Source of the DNA: Legionella nautarum
GTDB taxonomy: Bacteria > Pseudomonadota > Gammaproteobacteria > Legionellales > Legionellaceae
DNA: 64,000 nt
Direction of reading: 5' to 3'
Assembly: GCF_001467895.1 (NCBI RefSeq)
Contig: NZ_LNYO01000024.1
Span: 274,519-338,518, forward strand
The position numbers and the translations under genes were made by a program. Below the pieces are notes generated by a model. The model was not told the DNA's origin. It was given only the letters and a program-made list of their open reading frames with translations, and searched no databases. Below, piece by piece: positions 27,571-38,220 of the stretch (position 1 is its first letter; each line of letters opens with the position of its first letter).

Positions 27571-29043
27571 TTATAGTCCACTACCTGGGATGCTCGGTGG
27601 GTTCGGGATATAAGCAGGTTGTTGTGGTTGATAAAGAGGATAAGATCCCTGAGGAATATAAGGAGGAGGATACACTCGAGATGGAGGAGTGTAAGGAGGA
27701 GGATATCCTTCGTGGTATGCAGGCATTTGAGAGGGAGTTTGCTGATGTGGATAGAATTGAGGCTCATCATTTGGCTGTTGTTGATAGCGTTGTGGATCTT
27801 GTGGATAGAAATCCTGTCTATGACTAACATGTACATGTTGTGAAGTTTCTACTGACAATTCTTCTTCATCTGCTGGGTAATAATCATTATGATTAGAAGC
27901 TTGATGTTGCATTTCTGATAAAGGACGCAAATCAAAATTCAGCTTAGTACCACCAATTTCTATTTCAATTGCTGATAATTTACCACGGCGTAATTCTCTA
28001 ACTTGCTCTATGATCTCTTGCTTGTCACTGTTAAATAAACGAGTAATATAGTAAGGCAGTTCATTTTTACCTAATTTCTGACGAAGAGCAGCAATGGCAC
28101 ATTTTACTTTTATTGGATCAAGATTTTGAGCAATTAAATTTTCTTCTTCGGCTTTAGTCAGTGTAAATCGATGGGGATCTTGGGGATCCAGTGCTTCAGG
28201 GTTTCTTATTTTTACGAGGTAATTTTGCAAGCTATTAGTAATAAAACAACCTGCTCCAGCACCAATAAAAGTTAGACAGATCACACCTAAAATAACCATG
28301 CCGACGGGATTTACACCTGCAGCAACAGCCAAAGCAGTTATGGGTGTAGCAAGAAAAAGAGCCGTCAACCAACCTGATGCGGTACCAAAAGCTATGGCAC
28401 TCAACATGGATATCATTGCCTGCCATAAGCCTTCGTTATGCCACAAGCGCTCCATCGTCTCAAAAAATTCCACAAATAGATAAGCAATGGCAATAAAGGT
28501 CAAAACAATCGCTACAGTACTAATTAATAATAAAAGCAGAAAAGCCCATAAATTAGCTTTATCCTTATCACTCACATTATTAAGACTATCACCATAACCA
28601 TTATCATTAGTACCAACACTAGCAGCAGCATCATGTAAATGATGAAGATGATGATCATAAGTAAGACTATCTAGTAAAGACCAATAGAAAATACTATCTG
28701 CAAGAGAGCAATAATAATAATCGTCTCTTCTCTCTCTAAATTCGTTTAATTGGATCACCGTAAACATAATTGGCGGGAAAAGCCATTGGGGTGGAAGAGC
28801 TTCTTCTTTAGGTAATACAGCAGCTAAAAAGGTATCAAGTACTGTTCTAGCTTTTTGCCATTCTCCTTCAGGTAGGCGCCATAAAGAACTCTCATTATTA
28901 TATATTAGATTAAATTCAAATTTGTCACGTATAAACTTAGAAATCTCTTCAATCGACTTCCCTTCCGCGTTTAATCTTTGGTAATCTTTTAACATACTCA
29001 GTTGGAATTGAGTAAGCATATTGTCAGTAAACTTATCAGCCAT
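27571..29043 (-). CDS. Membrane protein with PPxY-rich tail, candidate effector
   Basis: A 490-residue protein of no recognised family. Residues 1-160 are soluble. Three to four hydrophobic segments lie at about 165-192, 210-235, 237-260 and 262-285. A soluble segment (about 290-380) follows. The last 110 residues are Pro/Tyr/Gln-rich and include two PPPY motifs (448-451 and 459-462) plus related PxY words. PPxY is the ligand of eukaryotic WW domains such as those of NEDD4-family ubiquitin ligases and has no common bacterial use. The gene starts 18 bases after ppiD and is probably in the same transcript. Confidence 0.65.
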   Translation of the reverse strand: MADKFTDNMLTQFQLSMLKDYQRLNAEGKSIEEISKFIRDKFEFNLIYNNESSLWRLPEGEWQKARTVLDTFLAAVLPKEEALPPQWLFPPIMFTVIQLNEFRERRDDYYYCSLADSIFYWSLLDSLTYDHHLHHLHDAAASVGTNDNGYGDSLNNVSDKDKANLWAFLLLLLISTVAIVLTFIAIAYLFVEFFETMERLWHNEGLWQAMISMLSAIAFGTASGWLTALFLATPITALAVAAGVNPVGMVILGVICLTFIGAGAGCFITNSLQNYLVKIRNPEALDPQDPHRFTLTKAEEENLIAQNLDPIKVKCAIAALRQKLGKNELPYYITRLFNSDKQEIIEQVRELRRGKLSAIEIEIGGTKLNFDLRPLSEMQHQASNHNDYYPADEEELSVETSQHVHVSHRQDFYPQDPQRYQQQPNDEPQFYPHQQTPSQMPAYHEGYPPPYTPPSRVYPPPYIPQGSYPLYQPQQPAYIPNPPSIPGSGL

Positions 29044-29061
29044 TGTAAATCTCCCTGCTAA

Positions 29062-30939
29062 TTAAGGGCTTTGAATTTTTGAAGCAGCGACTAAATTGTT
29101 AATGTACAAGTCATAATCCATAACACCGTAGTTTGCTTCAATTTGTTGGGCTATGCTTGCTTGCTGTTCTTTATCTAATAATTTCAATTGTCCGTCATTA
29201 ATTTTCTTTAAACGCACAATCACATAATTGCCGTTAGTTAAACTCCGACCATTACGACTATTAGTGCGAGGCAAGCTAAACGCTAAATCGTTAATCGCAG
29301 TATCGGCTTTATCGGTATCGCGGGTTGCTTTTGTGATTTCATGCCACTGCAATTGCTTGTCTTTCATTAATTTTTCTTGCAGATTACCATCTTCCTTATT
29401 TGATAATAATTCAGTACCTAGCTGTTTAGCTTGTTTTTCAGCATCAATGAGAGCTAATTTTTTGGCAATAAAATCTTTGACCTCTGCTAAGGGTTTTTCC
29501 GTGGCAGGAAGGTGTTGATTGACTCGTAAAACGACCACGCTGTCATTATCCAACTGTATCGGCTCACTATTATTACCAAGTTGCAAAACATCATGGCTAA
29601 ATGCAGCATTAACAATCTGTTTATTCTTGGTTAACTCAGTATCGCCACCTTGACGTGAGAAAGCTTCAGAATGTTCAACAGGTAGTTTTAAAGCATCTGC
29701 AACGGGAGTTAATGAATCAGGACTTTGATAACTTAGGTCACCGAGTTGTTCTAAAGCTTGGGCATATTGTGCCTGAGTAAGATCAGAAACTAATTGCTCT
29801 CTTATATTAGCTTGTACTTCTTTCAGAGGCTTCATTGTTGCGGGCTTGTAAGCTATCAGTTTAAAGAGTTCATATCCATGAGGCGATTTAGCCGGCGGAG
29901 AAATTTGTCCTGGTTCTGTTAAATTAGCCAAGGTCTTATCGAATCCTGATTGACCAGCTACTAGCCAAGGAAGCAAACCACCATTGGCCAGCGATAATTT
30001 ATCGTCTGAGTTTGTCTTGACCAATTCTGCGAATCGCTCTGGGTTCTTTTGCAAGGCTTGATAAGTTTTTTCTGCTTTTTGTTTGATCTGATTTTGCGTC
30101 TCTTCCGAAGCATCTTCAGGTATAGCAAAGAGAATATGTGCTACTTGCCACTGAGCTGGAGTCTGAAAACTGCTTTGATTTTCATCATAATAACGTTTTA
30201 GATCTTCAGGGCTCACCTGAACTTTGTTTTTCATCTCTTGCGTGGACAAACGAACAAAATCAATACTCACTTTTTCAGGAGTTAAAAATTCCTTTTGATG
30301 CTTTTGGTAATAATCATTGATTGCAGCTTCAGATACTTGGGTATTTTGGCTAAATAAGCTAGTAGGAATTTCTAAATAATCGTAATCCCTTGTTTGCATA
30401 TAAAGTTTAACAAAGCGTTTAATTTCAGCGGGTAAAACAAAAGAACTACCTATGAATGCAAATCGTTGTTGATTTAGCAACATGCCTTGTCTTACTTCAT
30501 TTTGAAAAGATTCAGGCGTAAACATCGCATTACTCAGGGCTTGTTGGTATCTCTCCTGAGAAAAATGCCCATCTTGTTGGAACTGCGGAATACTGAGAAT
30601 TGCAGCATTAGCCTGATTTTCGCTGACTTCAAAACCTGCTTTTTTTGCTGCTTGAACACTGACTTCATTCGTGATCATGTCAGTTAGAACTTGCTTCTTG
30701 AGCGCAGCTTCACTTTCAGCTGTGATTTGCGAAGGATCGCGTTGCTGTCGAGCTCGGCGATAATTAATTTCAAAAGCCTGCTTGCTAATAGGATGCCCAT
30801 TCACATCAACTTCGATATCCGAGGTTTGATGAGACTGCATGAAATAGTCTACTCCGAATAATGTAAAAGTAACCGCAATCAGAATAATAACTACCCAGGC
30901 TATAACACCCTGTATGCGTTCGTTCAACTTCTGCAACAT
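29062..30939 (-). CDS. ppiD: Periplasmic folding chaperone PpiD
   Basis: Membrane-anchored periplasmic chaperone associated with the Sec translocon. It has one N-terminal membrane segment (about 12-34), a SurA-like N-terminal domain, a parvulin domain around residues 260-365 (WQVAHILFAIPED), and a long C-terminal region. At 625 residues it matches E. coli PpiD. It follows hupB and two tRNA genes, an order shared with Pseudomonas. Confidence 0.94.
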   Translation of the reverse strand: MLQKLNERIQGVIAWVVIILIAVTFTLFGVDYFMQSHQTSDIEVDVNGHPISKQAFEINYRRARQQRDPSQITAESEAALKKQVLTDMITNEVSVQAAKKAGFEVSENQANAAILSIPQFQQDGHFSQERYQQALSNAMFTPESFQNEVRQGMLLNQQRFAFIGSSFVLPAEIKRFVKLYMQTRDYDYLEIPTSLFSQNTQVSEAAINDYYQKHQKEFLTPEKVSIDFVRLSTQEMKNKVQVSPEDLKRYYDENQSSFQTPAQWQVAHILFAIPEDASEETQNQIKQKAEKTYQALQKNPERFAELVKTNSDDKLSLANGGLLPWLVAGQSGFDKTLANLTEPGQISPPAKSPHGYELFKLIAYKPATMKPLKEVQANIREQLVSDLTQAQYAQALEQLGDLSYQSPDSLTPVADALKLPVEHSEAFSRQGGDTELTKNKQIVNAAFSHDVLQLGNNSEPIQLDNDSVVVLRVNQHLPATEKPLAEVKDFIAKKLALIDAEKQAKQLGTELLSNKEDGNLQEKLMKDKQLQWHEITKATRDTDKADTAINDLAFSLPRTNSRNGRSLTNGNYVIVRLKKINDGQLKLLDKEQQASIAQQIEANYGVMDYDLYINNLVAASKIQSP

Positions 30940-30997
30940 GTTCGAAATTCCATATTTGGTAAATTCGCAAGGAAATGCTTGATTTCACGTGGCTGAT

Positions 30998-31023
30998 AAA
31001 AAAAACGCGCCATTCGGCGCGTT
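30998..31023 (-). terminator. Intrinsic terminator after tRNA-Asp
   Basis: The 8-base arms AACGCGCC/GGCGCGTT with a 4-base loop are followed by a T run on the minus strand. It sits just below the 3' end of tRNA-Asp and upstream of ppiD. Confidence 0.85.
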
Positions 31024-31027
31024 TATC

Positions 31028-31104
31028 TGGCGGAGTGGACGGGGCTCGAACCCGCGACCCCCGGCGTGACAGGCCGGTATTCTAACCAACTGAACTACCA
31101 CTCC
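31028..31104 (-). tRNA. tRNA-Asp (GUC)
   Basis: The acceptor stem GGAGTGG/CCACTCC has discriminator G and encoded CCA. The anticodon loop is CTGTCAC. It follows tRNA-Val between hupB and ppiD. Confidence 0.97.
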
Positions 31105-31110
31105 TATTCT

Positions 31111-31186
31111 TGGTGGGTGCTGCAGGGATCGAACCTGCGACCCTCGCCTTGTAAGGGCGATGCTCTCCCAGCTGAGCTAAGCACCC
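31111..31186 (-). tRNA. tRNA-Val (UAC)
   Basis: The acceptor stem GGGTGCT/AGCACCC has discriminator A and encoded CCA. The anticodon loop is CTTACAA. It begins only six bases after the hupB stop, so it must be cut from a shared transcript. Confidence 0.97.
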
Positions 31187-31192
31187 AAATTT

Positions 31193-31471
31193 TTAGCCTT
31201 CTTGCACAGCTTCTTTCAAAGCCTTACCAGCTTTAAATTTAGCAACTCTTGAAGCTTTAATTTCAATTGTTGCACCAGTCTGCGGATTCCGACCAGTTCG
31301 CGCAGAGCGGTTGCCGGTGGAGAAAGAACCGAAACCTGGCAATACAACCTGATCACCTTTCTTTAAAGCGTCAGTAACGGTCATCATAAAAGTATCGAGA
31401 ACTCGGCTAGCGTCTGCTTTAGTTAGACCAGAACCACTTGCAATTGCTTCAATCAATTCACTCTTATTCAT
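31193..31471 (-). CDS. hupB: DNA-binding protein HU-beta
   Basis: Nucleoid-associated protein that bends DNA. The 92-residue product from the second of two adjacent ATGs (31471) starts with the canonical MNKSELI. The ribosome site AGGGG is better spaced for that codon than for the ATG at 31474. The arm motif GRNPQTG is intact. It lies downstream of lon, as in E. coli, and directly abuts tRNA-Val. Confidence 0.96.
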   Translation of the reverse strand: MNKSELIEAIASGSGLTKADASRVLDTFMMTVTDALKKGDQVVLPGFGSFSTGNRSARTGRNPQTGATIEIKASRVAKFKAGKALKEAVQEG

Positions 31472-31597
31472 CATTTCCCCTATCAGTTATTCTTCCTTTA
31501 GCCGAGGCGATTAAAACAGAATCATTTACCTCAGTCAAGCAGTCACATCCTTGCATCGCCCGCCAGTAGCGGGCAACGGAGTGAAATATACCCGGTA

Positions 31598-34045
31598 TTA
31601 ATGGGCGTGTAAATCCTTATTTTTATTTTTTTTAGAACTTTCGCTCGAAATAATCTCTGAAGGACCTGATTCGGAAGATTTTCCAATAGGGTTATGCTGT
31701 AAAGCTAGCTCTAAAACTTCTTCAATCGTTTTTACAGGATGTATGACAAGCTTTTTCAACACATTATCTGGAATCTCTTCAAGGTCTTTGCGATTTTCCT
31801 CAGGAATAAGAACATGCTTGATTCCACCACGATGTGCAGCAAGAAGCTTTTCTTTCAAACCACCGATAGGAAGAACCTGACCACGTAGGGTTATTTCCCC
31901 GGTCATGGCAACATCTGCACGTACGGGTATTTGTGTGACTACCGAAACCAGTGCAGTACACATACCGATACCAGCACTAGGCCCATCTTTGGGCGTTGCA
32001 CCCTCAGGAACATGGACATGGAAATCATTCTTCTCGTAAAAATCATCGGGTAAATTAAAGGATTTAGCCCGACTTCTGACCACTGTCATAGCCGCCTGGA
32101 TAGACTCCTGCATGACTTCACCTAATTGGCCGGTATGAGTAGTTTTGCCCTTACCTGGCATCATGGATGCCTCAATAGTAAGCAATTCTCCTCCTACACT
32201 TGTCCATGCAAGGCCCGTAACTTGACCGACCTGATCAAATTCTTCTGCAAGCCCATAACGGAATTTTTTTACACCAAGATATTTTTCAATATTAGTGCGA
32301 GTTACAGAGACTTTTTTGACCCGTTTTCCTGTTAAAATTTCTTTGACCACTTTTCGGCAAATACTTGCTATATCACGCTCAAGGTTACGCACCCCTGCTT
32401 CACGTGTATAGTGACGTACAATTTCGCGAATAGCACTTTCGCCAATACTGATTTCTTCAGGTTTAAGCCCGTTTAGAACCAATTGTTTTGGTACTAAATA
32501 ACTCTCAGCAATATTTATTTTTTCATCTTCCGTATAGCCTGCCAGGCGGATAACTTCCATGCGATCAAGCAAGGGTGCCGGAATTTCTAAGGAGTTTGCC
32601 GTAGCAATAAACATCACATCACTCAGATCATAATCCACTTCGAGATAATGGTCGTTGAAGGTATGATTTTGCTCGGGATCAAGAACTTCCAACAAAGCAG
32701 AAGCAGGATCGCCACGGAAATCCATAGCCATTTTATCCACTTCATCAAGCATGATAAGCGGATTTTTTACCCCTGCTTTAGATAATTTTTGAATAATTTT
32801 TCCAGGCATAGAACCAATATAGGTACGTCGATGGCCACGAATCTCGGCCTCATCTCTTACGCCTCCTAAGGCAATGCGAATAAAGGTTCTCCCTGTCGCA
32901 TTAGCAATTGATTGTCCTAAAGATGTTTTACCCACCCCAGGTGGTCCAACTAAACATAAAATAGGGCCTTTTAAGCGTTTTACACGCTGTTGTACTGCAA
33001 GATATTCAATAATGCGCTCTTTGACCTTCTCAAGACCATAATGCTCTTTGTCGAGCAATTTTTCAGCCTTGCGTAAATCAAATTGAATCTTATTTTTTCT
33101 CTTCCATGGTACACCAAGCATCCAATCTAAATAATTGCGAATGACAGTTGCTTCAGCCGACATCGGCGACATCATTTTTAATTTTTGCAGTTCTGCTAGC
33201 GATTTTTCTTTCGCTTCTTTTGGCATGCCTGCTTTATTAATGGAGGCTTCTAATTGCTCTAATTCGTTACCTTCTTCTCCAAGCTCACCCAGTTCTTTTT
33301 GGATCGCTTTCATTTGTTCGTTAAGATAGTATTCTCTTTGACTTTTTTCCATCTGTCGTTTTACGCGTCCACGAACACGTTTTTCAACATGCAAGAGATC
33401 GATTTCGCCTTCAATAGCGGCCATCAGCCGTTCTAGGCGTGTCCCGACATCAACAATTTCAAGTAAATCCTGCTTATCATCAACTTTTAAGCTCAGGTGA
33501 GCCGCAATGGTATCAGCTAGGCGGCCTGGTTCTTCAATACTTGCCAAAGAACTTAATACTTCTGGTGGTATTTTTTTGTTAAGTTTAATGTATTGCTCAA
33601 ATTGCGACATCAATGAGCGCATTAGAATTTCGATTTCCTGCTCTTTTAAAGAGGTGCTGACTTCCTCAATCGGCTCTAGATGAGCTTCCAAAAACCCATT
33701 TTCTTGGGTGTACTGAATAACTTTGGCACGTTGCTCCCCCTCTACCAGTACTTTCACTGTACCATCAGGAAGTTTCAGCAATTGCAAGACACTTGAAACG
33801 GTCCCTATGTTAAAAACATCTTCGGAACTCGGATCATCATTAGAGGATTTTCGTTGAGCAACTAAGAAAATTTGTTTGTTATCCACCATAGCGGCTTCTA
33901 AGGCTTTGATGGATTTTTCACGTCCCACAAACAAAGGAATGACCATGTGCGGGTAAACTACAACATCCCGGAGAGGTAATACAGGTAAAGGTGACATTAC
34001 TTCATTTTTAGACGGCATGATTTCATTTTCGCTTTCGCTAGACAT
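31598..34045 (-). CDS. lon: ATP-dependent protease Lon
   Basis: Cytoplasmic AAA+ serine protease of 815 residues. The N-terminal substrate domain begins [19 protein letters not shown]. The Walker A motif is GPPGVGKTS (near residue 370). The C-terminal protease has DGPSAGIGM with the catalytic Ser and a Lys further on in [10 protein letters not shown] ribosome site AAGGGC lies 8 bases before the ATG. It sits in the order tig-clpP-clpX-lon-hupB-ppiD. The acidic/basic Ser-rich tail after about residue 785 is not strongly conserved. Confidence 0.97.
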   Translation of the reverse strand: MSSESENEIMPSKNEVMSPLPVLPLRDVVVYPHMVIPLFVGREKSIKALEAAMVDNKQIFLVAQRKSSNDDPSSEDVFNIGTVSSVLQLLKLPDGTVKVLVEGEQRAKVIQYTQENGFLEAHLEPIEEVSTSLKEQEIEILMRSLMSQFEQYIKLNKKIPPEVLSSLASIEEPGRLADTIAAHLSLKVDDKQDLLEIVDVGTRLERLMAAIEGEIDLLHVEKRVRGRVKRQMEKSQREYYLNEQMKAIQKELGELGEEGNELEQLEASINKAGMPKEAKEKSLAELQKLKMMSPMSAEATVIRNYLDWMLGVPWKRKNKIQFDLRKAEKLLDKEHYGLEKVKERIIEYLAVQQRVKRLKGPILCLVGPPGVGKTSLGQSIANATGRTFIRIALGGVRDEAEIRGHRRTYIGSMPGKIIQKLSKAGVKNPLIMLDEVDKMAMDFRGDPASALLEVLDPEQNHTFNDHYLEVDYDLSDVMFIATANSLEIPAPLLDRMEVIRLAGYTEDEKINIAESYLVPKQLVLNGLKPEEISIGESAIREIVRHYTREAGVRNLERDIASICRKVVKEILTGKRVKKVSVTRTNIEKYLGVKKFRYGLAEEFDQVGQVTGLAWTSVGGELLTIEASMMPGKGKTTHTGQLGEVMQESIQAAMTVVRSRAKSFNLPDDFYEKNDFHVHVPEGATPKDGPSAGIGMCTALVSVVTQIPVRADVAMTGEITLRGQVLPIGGLKEKLLAAHRGGIKHVLIPEENRKDLEEIPDNVLKKLVIHPVKTIEEVLELALQHNPIGKSSESGPSEIISSESSKKNKNKDLHAH

Positions 34046-34106
34046 AATGAGCCCTTTTATTCAAACGACAATCCTATGAGAAACAGCACAGCCTTTTAGT
34101 TGAATT

Positions 34107-34131
34107 GTTTACTCCCTCAAGGAGAGTAAAC
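34107..34131. terminator. Hairpin between clpX and lon
   Basis: The arms GTTTACTC and GAGTAAAC flank a 9-base loop. There is no clear T tract, so it may be an mRNA processing or attenuation element instead of a terminator. Confidence 0.35.
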
Positions 34132-34207
34132 AGAAAACTTTAAGTCAACTCTACAACAGTTAAATACTAACCAGTAATAGAACGATAACGCGCTGCTACA
34201 TGACTTC

Positions 34208-35482
34208 TTATTCCCTTCCACCTGCAGCAGATTGTTTGCTTTCCTCACCCTCATAGATAAGGATAGGTTTTCCAGTATTATTAATGACAGTTTCATCAAT
34301 CACTACTTTCTTAACCCTTTCAAGAGAAGGTAATTCATACATGGTGTCTAAAAGTATATTTTCAAGGATGGCACGTAACCCTCGAGCACCTATTTTTCTC
34401 TCTAAAGCTTTCTTAGCAATCATGAGAAGGGCATCGTCACGGAATTCAAGCTCCACATTTTCCATTTTAAAGAGAGCATGAAATTGCTTGGTCAGTGCAT
34501 TTTTAGGACGCGTAAGAATATCCACTAAGGCTTCTTCATTTAATTCATGCAGTGTGGTCACTACAGGTAATCGTCCTACAAACTCCGGAATCAAACCATA
34601 TTTCACTAAATCTTCAGATTCCAGTTGGTCTAAGATTTTTTCCAAGTCTTTAGGGTTTTTTTGGTTTTTCAATTGAGCAGAAAAACCAATACCTGATTTG
34701 TCACTCCGCTCACGAATCACTTTATCAAGTCCAGCAAAAGCGCCTCCACAAATAAATAGAATATTTGAGGTATCCACTTGTAAAAACTCTTGTTGTGGAT
34801 GCTTACGCCCGCCTTGTGGTGGTACGGAGGCAATGGTTCCTTCTATTAACTTCAGTAGGGCCTGCTGCACTCCCTCACCTGAAACATCACGAGTAATTGA
34901 GGGATTATCTGATTTACGTGAAATTTTATCGATTTCGTCGATATAAACAATACCTTGTTGGGCTTTATCAACATCGTAATCACATTTTTGCAATAGTTTT
35001 TGAATGATATTTTCAACATCTTCACCCACATAGCCTGCTTCCGTTAAGGTTGTTGCATCAGCCATGGTAAAGGGGACATTGAGTAATCGAGCTAAGGTTT
35101 GAGCCAACAGTGTTTTACCACTACCCGTTGGACCAATCAGGAGGATATTACTCTTACCTAATTCGATACCATCTTCTGTTTTGTGATGTAAGCGTTTGTA
35201 ATGGTTATAAACAGCAACCGACAATACTTTCTTAGCATGGGGCTGACCAATAACGTATTCGTCAAGGAAATTGGAAATTTCTTTAGGTGTTGGTAAATGG
35301 GTTTCAGCTTCTTCAGGTGTTTCCTGAGTTTCTTCACGGATAATGTCATTACAAAGCTCAACACATTCGTCACAAACAAAAACAGAAGGGCCTGCAATCA
35401 GTTTTTTTACTTCATGCTGACTCTTTCCACAAAATGAACAATATAAAACTTTTTCGCCATTGCCGTTACCGGTTTTACTCAT
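34208..35482 (-). CDS. clpX: ATP-dependent Clp protease ATPase subunit ClpX
   Basis: AAA+ unfoldase that feeds proteins to ClpP. The N-terminal zinc domain has Cys15, Cys18, Cys37 and Cys40. The Walker A motif GPTGSGKT is at 117-124, and the conserved IDEIDKI and the ClpP-docking IGF loop (SGIGFSAQL) are present. It has 424 residues, the normal length. AAGGGG lies upstream of the ATG. It is downstream of clpP, separated by an intergenic region with a long inverted repeat. Confidence 0.97.
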   Translation of the reverse strand: MSKTGNGNGEKVLYCSFCGKSQHEVKKLIAGPSVFVCDECVELCNDIIREETQETPEEAETHLPTPKEISNFLDEYVIGQPHAKKVLSVAVYNHYKRLHHKTEDGIELGKSNILLIGPTGSGKTLLAQTLARLLNVPFTMADATTLTEAGYVGEDVENIIQKLLQKCDYDVDKAQQGIVYIDEIDKISRKSDNPSITRDVSGEGVQQALLKLIEGTIASVPPQGGRKHPQQEFLQVDTSNILFICGGAFAGLDKVIRERSDKSGIGFSAQLKNQKNPKDLEKILDQLESEDLVKYGLIPEFVGRLPVVTTLHELNEEALVDILTRPKNALTKQFHALFKMENVELEFRDDALLMIAKKALERKIGARGLRAILENILLDTMYELPSLERVKKVVIDETVINNTGKPILIYEGEESKQSAAGGRE

Positions 35483-35563
35483 CTACAAACCCCTTTCTTA
35501 CTGCTATCTAGCCCAAACTAGATACTCTAGTAAAATTTTAGACAATTGAAATAATAACGCCAG

Positions 35564-35609
35564 TGAAATTGCCGATTTGTTAACTACTGTAACAAATTCG
35601 GCAATTTCA
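35564..35609. repeat. Long inverted repeat between clpP and clpX
   Basis: The arms TGAAATTGCCGATTTGTTA and TAACAAATTCGGCAATTTCA pair over about 19 bases with one bulged base and a 7-base loop. It starts 7 bases after the clpP stop. It lacks a strong T tract. It could be a partial terminator, a processing site that protects the clpP mRNA end, or a small palindromic insertion. Confidence 0.7.
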
Positions 35610-35616
35610 TTATAGA

Positions 35617-36252
35617 CTATTCAGCTGTAGCTATCGCTTCGCGATCATGGAGAACCCTATCGATTAAACCATATTCGCAAGCTTGGTTTGCACTCATAAA
35701 GTTATCACGTTCAGTATCTCGCATAATTTGATCGGAGGTTTTTTTAGTATGTTTAGCCATAATACTATTTAAACGTTCACGAACAGCTAAAGTTTCACGG
35801 GCATGAATTTCAATATCAGTCGCCTGGCCACGGTAACCCCCTAAAGGTTGGTGAATCATTACCCGTGAATTTGGCAAACAAAAACGCTTACCATCAGCAC
35901 CTGCACAAAGCAATAAAGCAGCAGCACTCGCTGCTTGACCAATACAAAGTGTACTAACATCAGGCTTAATAAATTGCATTGTGTCATAGATCGCAAGCCC
36001 AGCAGTAACTACACCGCCTGGTGAGTTAATATACAGGGAAATATCTTTCTCAGGATTTTCTGACTCTAAAAACAGTAGCTGAGCGACAACTAAATTCGCC
36101 ATATGATCTTCAACTTCTCCTAAAAGAAAAATAATCCGTTCTTTCAAAAGCCTTGAATAAATATCATAAGAGCGCTCACCCCTTGAGGTTTGCTCAATAA
36201 CCATAGGTACTAAGCCGCTGGCATTTCTAATCAAGTTTTCTGAATAACCCAT
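35617..36252 (-). CDS. clpP: ATP-dependent Clp protease proteolytic subunit
   Basis: Serine peptidase that forms a tetradecameric barrel and works with ClpX. The 211-residue product has catalytic Ser109 ([10 protein letters not shown]), His134 (MIHQPLGG) and the later Asp. The AAGGAG ribosome site lies inside the end of tig, 3 bases upstream, so the two genes are coupled. The N-terminal segment before LVPMVIEQ is probably a short propeptide. Confidence 0.97.
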   Translation of the reverse strand: MGYSENLIRNASGLVPMVIEQTSRGERSYDIYSRLLKERIIFLLGEVEDHMANLVVAQLLFLESENPEKDISLYINSPGGVVTAGLAIYDTMQFIKPDVSTLCIGQAASAAALLLCAGADGKRFCLPNSRVMIHQPLGGYRGQATDIEIHARETLAVRERLNSIMAKHTKKTSDQIMRDTERDNFMSANQACEYGLIDRVLHDREAIATAE

Positions 36253-36255
36253 CTA

Positions 36256-37602
36256 TTATTCTCCTTTAGTTTCCTTGGCGCTAGCTTCATTTTCCTTAGC
36301 AGGATTCATGACAGCTTCATAATTCATTGCTTTCTTCACAAGTTTAGCATTTTCACTCATCTTTTCGGCAACAACTTCTTCCATCACTAAAGCTTCAACT
36401 TCTGCCAAACGCTCTTTGCTGCCTTGGTACCATGAACGCAACTCATCAGGATTCTCGTAAGCACTTGCAAACTTTTCAATCATTGCATCTACTCTTGCTT
36501 TATCAGCAACAAGCTCGTGTTTTTTGACATATTCTGAGAACAGTAAACCTAAATGAACGCGACGTTTTGCTTGCTCTTCGAATAAAGACCGTGGGAAATC
36601 TGGGATTTGCTCATTGTCAGAATGTTCATGACCGAAGAGACGGTGATACATATCATGCTTCAAATGTTCGATTTCTTTGTCGATTAATGCATTAGGTAAA
36701 TCGAATTGATTAACCGTTAGCAATTTATCAAAAATGCGTTCACGATTCATCGCACTGACACGACGCTCAAGTTCCCGCTCCATATTTTCTTTAATATCTT
36801 TTTTCAGCGCCTCTATACCGCCTTCTTTAATATTAAATTTCTCAGCAAAAGCATCATCTAGTGCTGGTAATTTTCCTTCCAACACTTGGTGGATAGTAAT
36901 TTTAAAGGTCGCTTCTTTGCCAGCCAACTCTTGATGGCCATAGCTCTCTGGGAAAGTAACTTTGATATCAAAGGATTTATTCTTTTTACCGCCAATTAAG
37001 CCATCTTCAAAGCCTGGAATCATTGCACCTGAACCAATAACGATTTCATAACCTTCGGCCTTACCACCTTCAAAGGCTTTATCATCAATGAAGCCTTCAA
37101 AATCAATGATAACCTTGTCATCTTTTGCGGCAGCTCGTGAAACCTCTTGCCACTCTTTGTTCTGCTCGCGCAATTTTTCAATCATTTGGTCTACATCACT
37201 GTCTTTGAGTTCAGCATGGATTACTTCAATTTCATCCTTATTTAACTCAGTGATGGTTACTTCTGGGAATATTTCAAAAATTGCGGTGTATTTGAAATCT
37301 TTACCTGATTCAATTTGCTCAGGCTCAACAGCTGGTGAACCAGCAGGCACTAGCTCATTCTGTTGCAATGCTTCAAATAAGGTCGATTGCACCATTTCTC
37401 TGGCAACTTCCTCGCGCACGCTATTGGAAAATCGGCTCTTCACTAAATGAAACGGTACTTTACCAGGACGAAACCCATCCATTTTTACTTTACGAGCAAG
37501 ATTATGGAGACGAAGGCTCACTTCTTCCTCGACTTTTTCGGTGGGTACCGAAACTGTTACTTTACGTTCCAAACCTTTCAAGGTCTCAACAGAAACTTGC
37601 AT
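36256..37602 (-). CDS. tig: Trigger factor
   Basis: Ribosome-associated chaperone and prolyl isomerase that meets nascent chains at the exit tunnel. The 448-residue protein has the ribosome-binding loop near residue 45 (GFRPGKVPF), an FKBP-type domain at about 160-245, and a helical C-terminal domain. The ATG is preceded by AGGTGA. It follows the four-tRNA cluster closely and heads the clpP-clpX-lon string. Confidence 0.97.
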   Translation of the reverse strand: MQVSVETLKGLERKVTVSVPTEKVEEEVSLRLHNLARKVKMDGFRPGKVPFHLVKSRFSNSVREEVAREMVQSTLFEALQQNELVPAGSPAVEPEQIESGKDFKYTAIFEIFPEVTITELNKDEIEVIHAELKDSDVDQMIEKLREQNKEWQEVSRAAAKDDKVIIDFEGFIDDKAFEGGKAEGYEIVIGSGAMIPGFEDGLIGGKKNKSFDIKVTFPESYGHQELAGKEATFKITIHQVLEGKLPALDDAFAEKFNIKEGGIEALKKDIKENMERELERRVSAMNRERIFDKLLTVNQFDLPNALIDKEIEHLKHDMYHRLFGHEHSDNEQIPDFPRSLFEEQAKRRVHLGLLFSEYVKKHELVADKARVDAMIEKFASAYENPDELRSWYQGSKERLAEVEALVMEEVVAEKMSENAKLVKKAMNYEAVMNPAKENEASAKETKGE

Positions 37603-37631
37603 CTAGTCACCTCTCGGATATTGTCATGAAA

Positions 37632-37716
37632 TGGTGCGAAAGGAGAGACTCGAACTCTCACGGGTTACCCCACTGGAACCTAAATCCAGCGCGTCTACCA
37701 GTTCCGCCACTTTCGC
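37632..37716 (-). tRNA. tRNA-Leu (UAG)
   Basis: The acceptor stem GCGAAAG/CTTTCGC has discriminator A and encoded CCA. The anticodon loop TTTAGGT reads UAG, and a long variable arm is present. It is the last of four tRNAs before tig. Confidence 0.96.
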
Positions 37717-37794
37717 AAATTAGGGTGGAATTATCAAACAGTAAGTCTATCTTGTAAAGACTCAGAATAAATCTTTAGCATTAATTTCGAAGTC

Positions 37795-37871
37795 TGGGGT
37801 GAACGATGGGACTCGAACCCACGACAACCGGGATCACAACCCGGGGCTCTACCAACTGAGCTACGCTCACC
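37795..37871 (-). tRNA. tRNA-His (GUG)
   Basis: The extra 5' G pairs with C73, the His identity element. The anticodon loop TTGTGAT reads GUG. CCA is encoded. Confidence 0.96.
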
Positions 37872-37910
37872 ATTTTTATCTTAATTGTAAAGAGAATCTT
37901 GCTCAAAGGC

Positions 37911-37987
37911 TGGCACGCCCGGCAGGATTCGAACCTGCTACCCTCGGCTTAGAAGGCCGATGCTCTATCCAGATGAGCTACGGGCGC
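37911..37987 (-). tRNA. tRNA-Arg (UCU)
   Basis: The acceptor stem GCGCCCG/CGGGCGT contains one G-T pair, with discriminator G and encoded CCA. The anticodon loop CTTCTAA reads UCU. Confidence 0.95.
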
Positions 37988-37996
37988 AAAAAAAAT

Positions 37997-38073
37997 TGGT
38001 CGGGGTGGAGAGATTCGAACTCCCGACATCCTGCTCCCAAAGCAGGCGCGCTACCAGACTGCGCTACACCCCG
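37997..38073 (-). tRNA. tRNA-Pro (UGG)
   Basis: The acceptor stem CGGGGTG/CACCCCG has discriminator A and encoded CCA. The anticodon loop TTTGGGA reads UGG. First gene of the cluster Pro-Arg-His-Leu, resembling E. coli argX-hisR-leuT-proM in content. Confidence 0.96.
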
Positions 38074-38220
38074 TTTTCAAACCCGTCCCCTAGGACAAGA
38101 GCGCAAATAATACTCGGAGCTGTACTGGAGGTCAATAACTTATTTCGATAAATTTTATGATTGCTGCCTCAAGACAGAATAAGCTAGCATTAGGCTATTC
38201 TTTATTACCCCTGTTTTTCC

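Noticed and set aside
31558-31574. GC-rich hairpin GCCCGC/GCGGGC between lon and hupB
   Set aside because: No T tract on either strand and a short stem; not enough to call a terminator.
37799-38151. Open frames on the plus strand near 38 kb
   Set aside because: They are antisense to the tRNA-His, tRNA-Arg and tRNA-Pro genes.
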